Below, in pieces: positions 47,737 to 58,170 of a stretch of 64,000 bases of DNA (position 1 is its first letter; the number at the start of each line of letters is the position of its first letter). The stretch is from Vandammella animalimorsus (GTDB taxonomy: Bacteria; Pseudomonadota; Gammaproteobacteria; Burkholderiales; Burkholderiaceae_C). The DNA lies in assembly GCF_002285265.1 (NCBI RefSeq), contig NZ_NSJB01000001.1, positions 372,001 through 436,000 of the forward strand, written 5' to 3'. Under the pieces are notes generated by a model. The model worked only from the letters and a program-made list of their open reading frames with translations. It did no database searches and was not told the DNA's origin. The position numbers and the translations under genes are program-made.

Positions 47737-49419
47737 TCAGGCCGTGGTGGCCTCGGCCATGCGCAGCTGGCTCAGATCGACGCCGGCGCGCTCCACGCCC
47801 GAGAGGATGGCCGAGATCGAGGCCGAGACGATGTTGGGGTTGCGCGCCGCGCCCCAGCAGCGCTGCTGGCCCACTTCGACTTCCACGTAGGCCATGGCCT
47901 GGGCATCGGCGCCGGCGCCAATGGCGTGCTCGGCGTAGTCCAGCACGCGCACGTCGCAGCCGGCTTGCTGCAGCGCGTGGATGAAGGCTTCCACCGGGCC
48001 AGAGCCCTGGCCCTGCACCTGCGCCTGGGCGCCGTTCTTGCGGATGCTGGCCTGGATGGTGGTGGCCTGGCCGTCGCCGCCGAGCTGGTAGCTGGGCGCG
48101 GCCTCGTGCAGGCGGTATTCGCGCTGGAAGATCTCCCAGATGTCGTGGGCGGTCATCTCCGTGCCTTCGCTGTCCATGGCCTTTTGCACCACCTGGCTGA
48201 ATTCGATCTGCAGCTTGCGCGGCAGCGCCACCTTGTACTCGCTCTCGAGCAGGTAGGAGATGCCGCCCTTGCCCGACTGGCTGTTGACGCGGATCACGGC
48301 CTCGTAGCTGCGGCCCAGGTCCTTGGGGTCGATGGGCAGGTAGGGCATGTCCCAGATCTCGCCTTCCTGGCGCGCGCCGAAGGCTTTCTTGATGGCGTCC
48401 TGGTGCGAGCCGGAAAACGAGGTGTAGACCAGCTCGCCCACATAGGGGTGGCGCGGGTGCACGGGCAGCTGGTTGCAGTATTCGACGGTGCGCTTGATCT
48501 CGTCGATGTTGGAGAAATCCAGCCCCGGGTGCACGCCCTGGCTGTACATGTTCAGCGCCACGTTGACGATGTCCAGGTTGCCGGTGCGCTCGCCATTGCC
48601 GAACAGGCAGCCTTCGAGGCGGTCGGCGCCGGCCATCAGGGCCAGCTCGGCGCTGGCCGTGCCGGTGCCGCGGTCGTTGTGCGGGTGCACCGAGAGGATG
48701 ATGCTGTCGCGGCGCTGCAGGTGGCGGTGCGACCATTCGACCATGTCGGCAAAGATGTTGGGCGTGCTGTGCTCAACCGTGGTGGGCAGGTTGATGATGC
48801 ACTTGTTCTCGGGCGTGGGCTGCCAGACTTCGGTGACGGCATCGACCACGCGCTTGCTGAAGGCCAGCTCGGTGTCCGAGTACATCTCGGGCGAGTACTG
48901 GAAGACCCACTGCGTCTCGGGCTGCTTGGCGGCCAGCTCCTTGAAGAGGCGCGCGTGGGAGGCGGCCAGCTCGACGATTTCATCCTCGCTCATGCCCAGC
49001 ACCACGCGGCGCATCACCGGGGCGGTGGCGTTGTACAGGTGCACGATGGCGCGCGGCGCGCCCTTGAGGGCCTCGAAGGTGCGCTCGATCAGCGGCGCGC
49101 GCGCGGGCGTGAGCACCTGCACGGTCACGTCCTCAGGGATCAGCTTTTCCTCGATCAGCTTGCGCGTGAAGTCGAACTCCACCTGCGAGGCCGAGGGAAA
49201 GCCGATCTCGATCTCCTTGAAGCCCACCTCCACCAGCGTCTTGAACATGCGCAGCTTGCGCGGCACGTCCATGGGCTCGATCAGCGCCTGGTTGCCATCG
49301 CGCAGATCCACGCTGCACCACACGGGCGGCTTTGTGATGAGGGCATCGGGCCAGGTGCGGTCCTTCAGGCCGATGGGGGCGAAGGCGCGGTACTTGGTGG
49401 CGGGGTTCTTCAACATCAT
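47737..49419 (-). CDS. leuA: 2-isopropylmalate synthase
   Basis: The first committed enzyme of leucine synthesis, condensing 2-ketoisovalerate with acetyl-CoA. The 560-residue length and [26 protein letters not shown] mark the LeuA type 2 (mycobacterial-like) group. The TIM barrel has the metal motif with SVDLRDGNQ and [39 protein letters not shown]-terminal leucine-sensing regulatory domain follows (~430-560). It is preceded by an attenuator with a leader peptide (49487-49631) and sits downstream of pssA. Confidence 0.96.
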   Translation of the reverse strand: MMLKNPATKYRAFAPIGLKDRTWPDALITKPPVWCSVDLRDGNQALIEPMDVPRKLRMFKTLVEVGFKEIEIGFPSASQVEFDFTRKLIEEKLIPEDVTVQVLTPARAPLIERTFEALKGAPRAIVHLYNATAPVMRRVVLGMSEDEIVELAASHARLFKELAAKQPETQWVFQYSPEMYSDTELAFSKRVVDAVTEVWQPTPENKCIINLPTTVEHSTPNIFADMVEWSHRHLQRRDSIILSVHPHNDRGTGTASAELALMAGADRLEGCLFGNGERTGNLDIVNVALNMYSQGVHPGLDFSNIDEIKRTVEYCNQLPVHPRHPYVGELVYTSFSGSHQDAIKKAFGARQEGEIWDMPYLPIDPKDLGRSYEAVIRVNSQSGKGGISYLLESEYKVALPRKLQIEFSQVVQKAMDSEGTEMTAHDIWEIFQREYRLHEAAPSYQLGGDGQATTIQASIRKNGAQAQVQGQGSGPVEAFIHALQQAGCDVRVLDYAEHAIGAGADAQAMAYVEVEVGQQRCWGAARNPNIVSASISAILSGVERAGVDLSQLRMAEATTA

Positions 49420-49486
49420 GGTCTAGCTCCTGTTCGCAGATGGGGATGGATGTTGCCGGTGCAGCCGGTGGTGTGCTGGCACACCT

Positions 49487-49530
49487 GGAAAACAAAAACG
49501 GCCCGTCGCTGCACAAGCTCACGGGCCGTT
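49487..49530 (-). terminator. attenuator terminator in the leuA leader
   Basis: On the minus strand, AACGGCCCGT pairs with ACGGGCCGTT around a 14-base loop, followed by TTTTGTTTT. It lies ~70 bp before leuA and after the leader peptide. The 5' arm can alternatively pair with ACGGGCGGGTTT at the end of the leader peptide gene. Confidence 0.85.
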
Positions 49531-49574
49531 GGGTTTTCTGGTGGTTTTTCAAGAATGGAGAAACAATGCGCGCA

Positions 49575-49631
49575 CTACCAAACCCGCCCGTGGGGCGCGG
49601 CTAGTAGTCGGTTCAGGGAGAATTTGCGCAT
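49575..49631 (-). CDS. leuL: leu operon leader peptide with tandem CTA leucine codons
   Basis: An 18-codon frame encodes MRKFSLNRLLAAPHGRVW. It has three leucines, two of them adjacent CTA codons, which are rare in this CTG-rich DNA. Its end overlaps ACGGGCGGGTTT, a segment able to pair with AAACCC and GCCCGT just upstream of the terminator. Ribosome stalling at the CTA codons would leave this segment free and prevent termination, the classic leucine attenuation logic. There is no good ribosome binding site; a possible TGATACAT promoter element just upstream suggests an almost leaderless message. Confidence 0.75.
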   Translation of the reverse strand: MRKFSLNRLLAAPHGRVW

Positions 49632-49669
49632 CGCGGCAATGTATCACAGTTTTGGGCGCTGCCAGGCAT

Positions 49670-50506
49670 CTAACGATGCAGCCCCTGCTCCTCGGGCTCG
49701 TCGGTGGAGGTGCTGATGACGCTGACGGGCTCGCCGCGTGCGCGGCGGCGCACGTAGACCACAAAGCCGCTGCAGGCGTAGCCGACGAACAGCGTGAACA
49801 GCACCAACGGCGGGTCGATGTTGATGATGGCGATGACCAGCACCACCAGCACCACGCTGATGAAGGGCATCGAGCGGCGCGCGCGCAGGTCCTTGAAGCT
49901 GTAGAAGGGCAGGTTGGTCACCATGGTGATGCCGGCGTACAGCGTGATGGCAAACATCAGCCAGGCCATGGCCGAGGGCGAGAGGTAGGCGTCCCAGCCG
50001 CGCTCGGCGTCGCTGGCCAGCCAGATGAAGCCGGCCACCAGCGCCGCGGCCGAGGGCGAGGGCAGGCCCTGGAACCAGCGCTTGTCCACCACGGCGGTGT
50101 TGACGTTAAAGCGCGCCAGCCGCAGCGCGGCGCAGGCGCAGTAGACGAAGGCCGCCGTCCAGCCCCAGCGCCCCAGACTGTGCAGGCCCCACTCATAGGC
50201 CACCAGCGCCGGCGCGGCGCCGAAGGACACCATGTCCGAGAGCGAGTCCATTTGCTCGCCAAAGGCGCTTTGCGTCTTGGTGATGCGCGCCACGCGGCCA
50301 TCAAGGCTGTCGAGCACCATGGCGGCGAAGATCGCCAGCGTGGCCAGGTCAAAGCGCTGCTGCATGGCCATGACGATGGCGTAGAAGCCGCAAAACAGCG
50401 CCGCCAGCGTCACGGCATTGGGCAACACGTAAATGCCCTTGCGCCGCATGGGCATGGGGCGCGGCGCGGCAGGCGGCTGAGGGGGCGGCGCGGGACGTTC
50501 GTTCAT
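49670..50506 (-). CDS. pssA: CDP-diacylglycerol--serine O-phosphatidyltransferase
   Basis: A 278-residue inner-membrane enzyme making phosphatidylserine, the precursor of phosphatidylethanolamine. The CDP-alcohol phosphotransferase motif D-x2-DG-x2-AR-x8-G-x3-D-x3-D is complete in DSLDGRVARITKTQSAFGEQ followed by MDSLSD. About eight hydrophobic segments follow. The start at MNERPAPPPQPPAAP is preferred. It is directly upstream of leuA, as is usual in Burkholderiales. Confidence 0.95.
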   Translation of the reverse strand: MNERPAPPPQPPAAPRPMPMRRKGIYVLPNAVTLAALFCGFYAIVMAMQQRFDLATLAIFAAMVLDSLDGRVARITKTQSAFGEQMDSLSDMVSFGAAPALVAYEWGLHSLGRWGWTAAFVYCACAALRLARFNVNTAVVDKRWFQGLPSPSAAALVAGFIWLASDAERGWDAYLSPSAMAWLMFAITLYAGITMVTNLPFYSFKDLRARRSMPFISVVLVVLVIAIINIDPPLVLFTLFVGYACSGFVVYVRRRARGEPVSVISTSTDEPEEQGLHR

Positions 50507-50617
50507 GGAGCCACGAAAAAGTGCGGGTGAAACGGGCAGCGCGCCATGCCCGTCATGGGGCGCAGGGCAACGCATGGGTGGGCTGCATTATGGCCTCGGC
50601 ATCTGCGCCTGGCAGGC

Positions 50618-51814
50618 TCACGGGCGGCAAGGAGCGCAAGCAGAGATGGCTGGCGAACTCGCTTCGCTGGCCTCGAACGCATTCTGCGCTTCGGCCTCGT
50701 CGTCCGCAGCCGGCGCGCTGCCCACGGCGACTGGCCATTGCGGCCATTGCCCGGCCAGCTCTTGCAGGTAATCGGCCAATTGCTGCCATTGGCGTTGGCA
50801 GTCTTCTTCCTGGTTGAGGCGCTGGCGCAGCGCCTGGCTGCCGGGCAGGCCGCGCAGGTACCAGCCGATGTGCTTGCGCGCGGTGCGCACGCCGCTGTAT
50901 TCGCCATAGAGGCGGTAGTGTTCGAGCAGGTGCGCCAGCAGCCATTGCCGCACCTGGGCGGTGGCCGGCGGCGGAGCTTGCGTGCCGGTGTGCAGGTAGT
51001 GGGCGATGGCGCTGAAAATCCAGGGCGCGCCCTGCGCGGCGCGACCAATCATCAGCGCATCAGCGCCGGTGCGCTGCAACGCCTGCCAGGCTTTTTCGGG
51101 GCTGGTGATGTCGCCGTTGGCCACGACCGGGATGCGCACGGCCTGCTTGACGGCGGCGATGGTGTCGTACTCGGCCTGGCCTTTGTAGCCCTGCTCGCGC
51201 GTGCGACCGTGCACGGTGAGCATTTGGATGCCGGCCTGCTCGAAGGCGCGCGCCAGGGCCACGGCATTTTTGTGCCGGGCCGACCAGCCGGTGCGCATCT
51301 TCAACGTCACCGGCACGCCGTGGGGCTGGCAGGCGGCAACCACGGCCTGGGCGATGGCCAGCGCCAATGGCTCGTTCTGCATCAGGGCCGAGCCGGCCCA
51401 GGCGTTGCAGACTTTCTTGGCCGGGCAGCCCATGTTGATGTCGATGATTTGCGCGCCGCGCTCGATGTTGTAGCGCGCGGCCTCGGCCATCATCTGCGCG
51501 TCGGTGCCGGCAATCTGCACGGCGATGGGGCCGGGCTCGCCCTCGTGGTTGGCGCGGCGCGAGGTCTTGAGGCTGCGGTACAGATGCGGCTGGGAGGTCA
51601 CCATCTCGCTGACCGCATAGCCCGCGCCGAGCTGGCGGCACAGCATGCGAAAGGGCCGGTCGGTGACGCCGGCCATCGGGGCGACGAACAGGCGGTTGGC
51701 CAGCGCAATGGGGCCGATCTGCAAGGGCGCGTGCCAGGCCGGCGGCAGCGGGGGCGCCAGGCTGTGGCTTGGAGTCGGGGCAATCGGCATGGCCTCGGGC
51801 ATGGCGGCGGGCAT
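50618..51814 (-). CDS. dusB: tRNA-dihydrouridine synthase B
   Basis: A 398-residue FMN-dependent enzyme reducing uridine to dihydrouridine in tRNA D-loops. Motifs are NRLFVAPMAGVTDRPFR, EMVTSQPHLY, the catalytic cysteine in DINMGCPAKKVCNAWAGSALM, KMRTGW, VHGRTREQGYKGQAEYD and the FMN phosphate site GADALMIGRAAQG. The C-terminal helical domain includes RKHIGWYLRGLPG, and the last ~40 residues are low complexity. It lacks the fis neighbour common elsewhere. Three ATGs are clustered at the start; the first is called. Confidence 0.93.
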   Translation of the reverse strand: MPAAMPEAMPIAPTPSHSLAPPLPPAWHAPLQIGPIALANRLFVAPMAGVTDRPFRMLCRQLGAGYAVSEMVTSQPHLYRSLKTSRRANHEGEPGPIAVQIAGTDAQMMAEAARYNIERGAQIIDINMGCPAKKVCNAWAGSALMQNEPLALAIAQAVVAACQPHGVPVTLKMRTGWSARHKNAVALARAFEQAGIQMLTVHGRTREQGYKGQAEYDTIAAVKQAVRIPVVANGDITSPEKAWQALQRTGADALMIGRAAQGAPWIFSAIAHYLHTGTQAPPPATAQVRQWLLAHLLEHYRLYGEYSGVRTARKHIGWYLRGLPGSQALRQRLNQEEDCQRQWQQLADYLQELAGQWPQWPVAVGSAPAADDEAEAQNAFEASEASSPAISACAPCRP

Positions 51815-51827
51815 GGCTGGGCCTTGC

Positions 51828-52679
51828 TCAGCGCTTGGCGCTGGCGTTGGCGTTGGATTTGCGTGTCTGGGCCTTGGTGGCTTTGGCCTGGGGGGCTTGG
51901 GGCTTGGCCGCTTTGGGGCTGTTCTTGCCGGCCTTGCTGGCCTGGGCGCTTTTGCCGGCTTGGGTTTTTTTGTCGCCCTTGGCCTGCTCCTTGCGCGGCG
52001 GGTTCACCGGCGGGGGCAGGCCCTTGCCGAGCAGCGGCGCCTCGCCGTCGCCGCACTGCGGGCCTTGGCCGCTGGGGATCCACAGCGAGACGTTTTTCAG
52101 GCCCAGCGAAACCATGCCCAGGCGCTCGGCGGCGGCGCGGCTGAGGTCGATGATGCGCCGGCCGGAATAGGGGCCGCGGTCGTTGATGCGCACCAGCACT
52201 TCCTTGCCGTTGACCAGGCTGCGCACGCAGACTTGGGTGCCAAAGGGCAGGCTGCGGTGCGCGGCGGTCAGCGCGTTCATGTTGTAGCGCTCGCCGTTGG
52301 CGGTCAGGCGGCCGTGAAATTGCCTGCCGTACCAGGAGGCCACGCCAGTCTGGTACAGGCTTTGCGGCGCGAGCGCGGAGGCGCTGGGCGCGGGCAGCTC
52401 TTTCTTCAGGCCAGGCGTCAGGCGGGTGTCAACCACGTCCTGGCTGGGCTGCAGGCCGAGGCTGGAGTGCGCAGCGCTGGGCTCGGCGCTGCTGAGCTCG
52501 TACATGGGCGGCAGCAGCTCCAGGCCGAGCAGGCGCGTGGCATCCCAGGGCTGCGGCGGGGGCTCGTCGCTGGGTTCGGTGGGCGGCAAGGTGCTGCAGG
52601 CGCTGAGCGCCAGCAGCAGCGTCAGGGCGCTGCTGGCCTGCCAGGGCAGGCGGCGAAGCGGGGGACAGGAAGAAGGCAT
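51828..52679 (-). CDS. rlpA: septal ring lytic transglycosylase RlpA family lipoprotein
   Basis: A 283-residue lipoprotein. The signal peptide LTLLLALSAC ends in a lipobox at ~28. The double-psi beta-barrel domain (~110-200) has GVASWYGRQFHGRLTANGE, LPFGTQVCVRSLVNGKEVLV and the catalytic-region NDRGPYSGRRIIDLSRAAAE. RlpA cleaves glycan strands lacking stem peptides at the division septum. The SPOR domain of E. coli RlpA is missing; the C-terminus is instead a Lys/Ala/Gln-rich basic tail (~225-283). It sits 13 bp upstream of dusB on the same strand. Confidence 0.9.
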   Translation of the reverse strand: MPSSCPPLRRLPWQASSALTLLLALSACSTLPPTEPSDEPPPQPWDATRLLGLELLPPMYELSSAEPSAAHSSLGLQPSQDVVDTRLTPGLKKELPAPSASALAPQSLYQTGVASWYGRQFHGRLTANGERYNMNALTAAHRSLPFGTQVCVRSLVNGKEVLVRINDRGPYSGRRIIDLSRAAAERLGMVSLGLKNVSLWIPSGQGPQCGDGEAPLLGKGLPPPVNPPRKEQAKGDKKTQAGKSAQASKAGKNSPKAAKPQAPQAKATKAQTRKSNANASAKR

Positions 52680-52710
52680 GGCGGGCGGTGGCGGCGCGCG
52701 GGCGCCGCGC

Positions 52711-53580
52711 TCAATGTGGCAGCAGGCCCAGGCGGCGGGCGATGTCCAGCACCAGCGGGCTTTGGTTCATGGTGTAGAAGTGCAGGCCGGGCGCGCCGGC
52801 GGCCAGCAGGCGCTGGCACAGCTGCGTGACCACGTCCAGCCCGAAGGCTTGGATGGAGGCCGTGTCGTCGCCATAGGCCAGCAGGCGGCTGCGCACCCAG
52901 CGCGGCACTTCGGCGCCGCAGGCGTCGGAAAAGCGCAGCAGCTGGCTGGCGGCGTGAATGGGCATGATGCCGGGCACGATGGGCAGATCCAGACCCAGGC
53001 GCCGGGCCTCGTCCACGAAACGGAAGTAGGCGTCGGCGTTGAAAAAGTACTGCGTGATGGCCGAGTCGGCGCCAGCGCGCACCTTGGTGGCAAAGGCCTG
53101 CAGGTCTTTTTCGGGCGAGGCCGCCTGCGGGTGCATCTCGGGATAGGCGGCCACCTCGATGTGAAAGTGCGCGCCGGTCTCGGCGCGGATGAAGGCCACC
53201 AGATCGCTGGCGTATTGAAACTCGCCGCCCAGGCCATAGCCGCTGGGCAGATCGCCGCGCAGCGCCACCAGGCGCTTCACTCCCATGGCCTGCAGCTCAG
53301 CCAGCTCGGCGCGCAGCTTCTCGCGCGTGGCGCCGATGCAGGAAAAGTGCGCTGCGGCCTGCTGGCCTTCGGCGAGGATTTCACGCACAGCGGCAAAGGT
53401 GCCCGCCTGCGTGGAGCCGCCCGCGCCATAGGTGACGGAGCAGAACTGCGGCTGCAGCGGATACAGCGCCTGGCGCGTGGCGCGCAGTTTGTGCGCGCCG
53501 GCCTCGGTCTTGGGGGGGAAGAATTCCAGGCTCAGTGCGGCGTGTGGCGCAGGGTGGTGGCTGGGGGCGGAAGCGGACAT
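52711..53580 (-). CDS. metF: 5,10-methylenetetrahydrofolate reductase
   Basis: A 289-residue FAD enzyme producing 5-methyltetrahydrofolate for methionine synthesis. SLEFFPPKTEAG near the N-terminus, SVTYGAGGSTQAGTF, LVALRGDLPSG and YFFNADAYFRFVDEAR are MetF hallmarks, and PIVPGIMPI completes the barrel. It lies at the downstream end of the ahcY-holin-tlyA-metF group, consistent with activated-methyl-cycle function and possible control by the upstream SAH riboswitch. Confidence 0.96.
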   Translation of the reverse strand: MSASAPSHHPAPHAALSLEFFPPKTEAGAHKLRATRQALYPLQPQFCSVTYGAGGSTQAGTFAAVREILAEGQQAAAHFSCIGATREKLRAELAELQAMGVKRLVALRGDLPSGYGLGGEFQYASDLVAFIRAETGAHFHIEVAAYPEMHPQAASPEKDLQAFATKVRAGADSAITQYFFNADAYFRFVDEARRLGLDLPIVPGIMPIHAASQLLRFSDACGAEVPRWVRSRLLAYGDDTASIQAFGLDVVTQLCQRLLAAGAPGLHFYTMNQSPLVLDIARRLGLLPH

Positions 53581-53703
53581 GGAAGGCAATCGAAAACGCA
53601 AGAAGCGGGCCGGGCTTGGGCGGCCAGGGGCCGTACCGTAATGGAAACGGGAAACCCCCTGCCAGGCAGGGCCTTGGGCGCTGCCTGGCCGTGGGGCGGC
53701 AGG

Positions 53704-54468
53704 CTATTGGGTGGGGGCAGCGTGGCGCTGCGCGGCGATGAAGAACTCGCGGTTGCCATCGCCGCCGGTGATGGGGCTGGGCAGCCAGTGCAGCAGCTGC
53801 AGGCCGTGCGCGGCGCAGGCCAGGCCGATGCGCTGGCGCACCTGCTCGTAGTGGCGCGCATCGCGCACGATGCCGCCCTTGCCCAGCAGCTCGGGCTGCA
53901 GCTCGAACTGCGGCTTGACCAGCAGCAGCAGCCGGGTGTGTGCGTCCATGCAGGGCAGCAGCGCAGGCAGCACCAGCGTCAGCGAGATGAAGGACAGATC
54001 ACCGACGATCAGCGCAAAGCCCTGGCCGCTTGGGTCCACCATCGCGCGCTGCAAATGCCGCGCATTGCAGCGCTCGATGGCCTGCACGCGCGGGTCGTTG
54101 CGCAGCCGCGCGTCGAGCTGGCCGTGGCCCACATCGACGCCCACCACCTGCGCCGCGCCGTGCTGCAGCAGACAGTCGGTAAAACCGCCGGTGGACTGGC
54201 CGATATCCAGGCAGCGCCAGCCCTGCACGCGCCAGCCCAGCGCGCGCAGCGCGCCTTCGAGCTTGAGGCCGCCGCGCGAGACGTAGCGCGCCTCGGCGGC
54301 ATCGAGCAATTGCAGCTCGGCCGCGCCGGGCAGCTCATCGCCGTTCTTGCGCACCGGCTGCCAGGCCGCGCCCGGCAGTCGCCACTGCACGCCAGCGGCA
54401 ATCAGCCGCTGCGCCTGCGAGCGCGTCTGCGCCAGGCCGCTGTGCACCAGCAGTTGATCGGCACGCAT
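53704..54468 (-). CDS. tlyA: TlyA-family rRNA 2'-O-methyltransferase (hemolysin A-like)
   Basis: A 254-residue protein with an N-terminal S4 RNA-binding domain (MRADQLLVHSGLAQTRSQAQRLIAAG) and a Rossmann methyltransferase domain. The latter has the SAM motif CLDIGQSTGGFTDCLLQHGA, VGVDVGHGQL, IVGDLSFISLTLVLPAL and LLVKPQFELQ. TlyA enzymes methylate 16S and/or 23S rRNA; the hemolysin name is historical. It is in the ahcY unit, which removes the S-adenosylhomocysteine its reaction makes. Confidence 0.92.
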   Translation of the reverse strand: MRADQLLVHSGLAQTRSQAQRLIAAGVQWRLPGAAWQPVRKNGDELPGAAELQLLDAAEARYVSRGGLKLEGALRALGWRVQGWRCLDIGQSTGGFTDCLLQHGAAQVVGVDVGHGQLDARLRNDPRVQAIERCNARHLQRAMVDPSGQGFALIVGDLSFISLTLVLPALLPCMDAHTRLLLLVKPQFELQPELLGKGGIVRDARHYEQVRQRIGLACAAHGLQLLHWLPSPITGGDGNREFFIAAQRHAAPTQ

Positions 54469-54510
54469 CGTGTCAGCGCCAGAGGCCGCAGTCAGGCTGG
54501 GCGGGGGCGC

Positions 54511-54855
54511 TCAGCTGCCCGCGCGCCAGCTGTTCAGGCCCCAGTTGATGAGGCTGTAGAGCAGGGCGCCGAACACCCCGGACCAGAAGCCCGAGACCTG
54601 AAAGCCGCGCATGAAGCTGCTGGCCAGCCAGAACATCAGGCCGTTGAGCACCAGCACGAACAGGCCCAGCGTGAGCACCGTGATGGGGAAAGTCAGCACC
54701 AGCAGCACGGGCCGCAGCAGGGAGTTGATCAGGCCCAGAATCACGGCCGCCAGCAGGGCGTTCTTGAAATTGGTGACCTGCACGCCGGGCAGCATGTAGG
54801 CCACCAGCATCAGCGCCAGCGCGCTGAGCAGCCAGGTTATCAACAGGGGCAGCAT
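54511..54855 (-). CDS. phage-holin-family (superfamily IV) small membrane protein
   Basis: A 114-residue protein with four hydrophobic helices: LLITWLLSALALMLVAYMLPG, the segment VTNFKNALLAAVILGLINSLLRPVLLVLTFPITVLTLGLF (first and second), and FMRGFQVSGFWSGVFGALLYSL. NSLLRPVLLVLTFP is the Mycobacterial-4TM holin-family signature. No phage gene is nearby, so it is a chromosomal membrane protein of unknown function. GAGGAGGA before ATG is very strong. It sits between ahcY and tlyA. Confidence 0.88.
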   Translation of the reverse strand: MLPLLITWLLSALALMLVAYMLPGVQVTNFKNALLAAVILGLINSLLRPVLLVLTFPITVLTLGLFVLVLNGLMFWLASSFMRGFQVSGFWSGVFGALLYSLINWGLNSWRAGS

Positions 54856-54981
54856 GGCAAAGTCCTCCTCGATCGTGGAAAAAACCAGCGCACAGGGGCG
54901 CTGGGCGGTAGCAGCCATCGTCGGCTGGCGGCCGGGCAGCGCGCCTGCGCGGGCAGGGCGCTGCGCCATGGGTTGCGCAGA

Positions 54982-56433
<1,452 letters not shown>

Positions 56434-56681
56434 GGACAAACTCCAGTTCATTGCAACAGGTGGACAGGGACCGCCTGCGCAGGCGCGCGCGCGGGCAAGA
56501 AGTGGATGGGGCCGAGGCCGAATCGCTCTTGCCGCCGCATGCGCCTGCGGGCGGTTGAGCGTCGTTGCGAAATCTGGTCATCGCGGGCCGCAGGCCCGTG
56601 GCGCTGCTGCGCCATGCCAGTGATTGCCACATTTGCAGCTTGCGCGGCGCATGGCGCGCAGTGCAATGGCAGTCAAGGATT

Positions 56682-56745
56682 TCCGAGCCTGGCAATTGCC
56701 CCGGCGCTGGGCCTGTGGCGGCAAGTTGCTGCAACGCTCCTCGGA
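56682..56745 (-). ncRNA. S-adenosylhomocysteine (SAH) riboswitch aptamer
   Basis: On the minus strand TCCGAGGAGCGTTGCAGC is followed by a GC-rich hairpin region and closes with CCAGGCTCGGA. The outer TCCGAG / CTCGGA stem with the conserved GGAGCGTTGCA and CCAGG matches the SAH riboswitch consensus known upstream of ahcY. High SAH should turn on ahcY and its downstream genes. It sits 8-10 bp after a TATAAT box, so it is the very 5' end of the transcript, about 250 nt before the ahcY ATG. Confidence 0.9.
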
Positions 56746-56755
56746 AAAGCCGGCG

Positions 56756-56785
56756 ATTATAAAAGCCCGGATGCGATCTTGTCAT
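56756..56785 (-). promoter_or_regulatory. sigma-70 promoter of the SAH riboswitch-ahcY transcript
   Basis: ATGACA (56780-56785) and a perfect TATAAT (56756-56761) are 18 bp apart on the minus strand, directly upstream of the riboswitch. Confidence 0.8.
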
Positions 56786-56860
56786 GGCGGCAGGATCGCG
56801 GCGGGGTCGGGTCGGGTTGGGCCGGGGCGCCCAGAAGTGTCCAGGAGCGCTCAGGAACGC

Positions 56861-57679
56861 TCAGACCGAAATGTCGGTGCTGAAGCCGGTGCGCTGCTCC
56901 AGGGTTTGCTGGGGCTGCTCGGCGGGCAGGGGCTCGATCTTGATGATGGCCACCGAGATGTTGTCGCTGCTGCCGCCGGCGCGCTCGTTGGCCTTGTTGA
57001 CCAGGAACATGGCCGCATCGCGGGCGTTGAGCATTTGCGTGGTCTGGCCCAGCTCCTGCGGGGTGAACTGGCTCCACAGGCCATCGCTGCAGGCCAGCAG
57101 CACGTCGCCGACTTCCAGCTTGGCGATGCTGTAGGCCGTGGCCGGCGGGTCGATGTCGCTGCCCAGGCAGCCCACCAGCACGTTGGAGTTGGGGTGGTTG
57201 TTGGCCTCTTCCTCGCTGATTTCGCCGCTGTCGATCAGCGATTGCACGTAGGAGTGGTCCTTGGTGCGGAACACCAGCCGCCCCCACTGGAAGTAGTAGA
57301 TGCGCGAGTCGCCGGCATGGATCCAGTGGCACTGGTTCTGCGGCATGATCAAGAAGGCGGCAATGGTGCTGTGCGGCTCCTGCTCGGCGGAGACGGCCGT
57401 CAGGCGGATCACCAGGTGCGCATCCTTGACGATGTTGTGCAGCAACTGCTCGGGCTTGTCCGTCTCGGGGTCGAAGCGCTCGAACAGCTGGCGCGCGGTC
57501 AGCAGCACCTGATCGGCCGCCTTGCGCCCGCCGCTGCGCCCGCCCATGCCATCGGCCACGATGCCCAGCACGCACTCCTTGCTGCGGTGGTGCTGGAAGA
57601 TGGCCACCTGGTCTTGTTGGTATTGGCGATCACCTTTGTGCAGGCCGGTGGCCGCCGTCAGTCGGTAGTTGGTTGGCAT
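56861..57679 (-). CDS. PP2C-type serine/threonine protein phosphatase
   Basis: A 272-residue metal-dependent phosphatase. The metal-binding Asp motif is VADGMGGRSGG (~42), with WIHAGDSRIYYFQWG, LLACSDGLWSQFTPQEL and GSSDNISVAIIKI at the standard positions. The N-terminal GDRQYQQDQVAIF is a variant of the usual RxxNEDxxx motif. It is cytoplasmic and without a membrane helix. No partner kinase is in the window. It lies upstream of the ahcY promoter and divergent from brnQ. Confidence 0.92.
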   Translation of the reverse strand: MPTNYRLTAATGLHKGDRQYQQDQVAIFQHHRSKECVLGIVADGMGGRSGGRKAADQVLLTARQLFERFDPETDKPEQLLHNIVKDAHLVIRLTAVSAEQEPHSTIAAFLIMPQNQCHWIHAGDSRIYYFQWGRLVFRTKDHSYVQSLIDSGEISEEEANNHPNSNVLVGCLGSDIDPPATAYSIAKLEVGDVLLACSDGLWSQFTPQELGQTTQMLNARDAAMFLVNKANERAGGSSDNISVAIIKIEPLPAEQPQQTLEQRTGFSTDISV

Positions 57680-58170
57680 GGTTGGGCCTGTCTGGTCGAG
57701 AGTGAAGACATGCCGCGCTCGCTGGCGTTGCCGGCCTTGGTGCTGCGCAGCGCATGGGGTGGCGCAAATTATGTACTGGCTCCATGCTGCAACGCAGCGC
57801 CTGGCGGGCAGATTGGCGGCGATTTCACCGCCATTGCGCCCGAATCAGTGGGGAAAATCACACATTTGTTAAAGCCTTTGGGGCGTTTGCCGCTGATCCC
57901 GGGGGGCGTTTGCAGCGCGAGCGAGAAAGCCCGCCTGGGTGGCTGGGCAGGCCCTGGCAATACGGGCCGCCATTGCAAATGCTTGCAACCGTTTTTGCCG
58001 CGCTGCGTTTTGCGCCCTGCGGCCACATGGGTGGGCCGTGCGGCGGTTGCCCCGTCCAGCCTCTGTCAACACGCCCTAAGATCACGCCACCCAAGCACAC
58101 CCAGCCTGGGGCGCTTTGCACAGTGCCCAGCAGTGCTGCATATGCCATTCTTTCTTTTGAGGTGCCCCCT
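57680..58170. other. divergent intergenic region between the PP2C gene and brnQ
   Basis: About 490 bp without a credible gene; the brnQ frame stays open here but shows no similarity. It should contain promoters in both directions. A GCATTGCAAATGC near-palindrome occurs around 57972-57984. No clear operator was identified. Confidence 0.4.

Noticed and set aside
47704-47740. Tandem GGATCAGGCCGTGA units at the end of leuA as a regulatory array
   Set aside because: Only two exact units plus a partial one at the stop codon; more likely a local slippage duplication with no evident function.
53704-54468. tlyA as a hemolysin virulence gene
   Set aside because: S4 and Rossmann methyltransferase motifs point to rRNA methylation; the hemolysin label is historical.
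54511-54855. Phage holin as a sign of a prophage
   Set aside because: No other phage gene is present. The gene sits inside the conserved ahcY-metF unit and belongs to a widespread chromosomal family.
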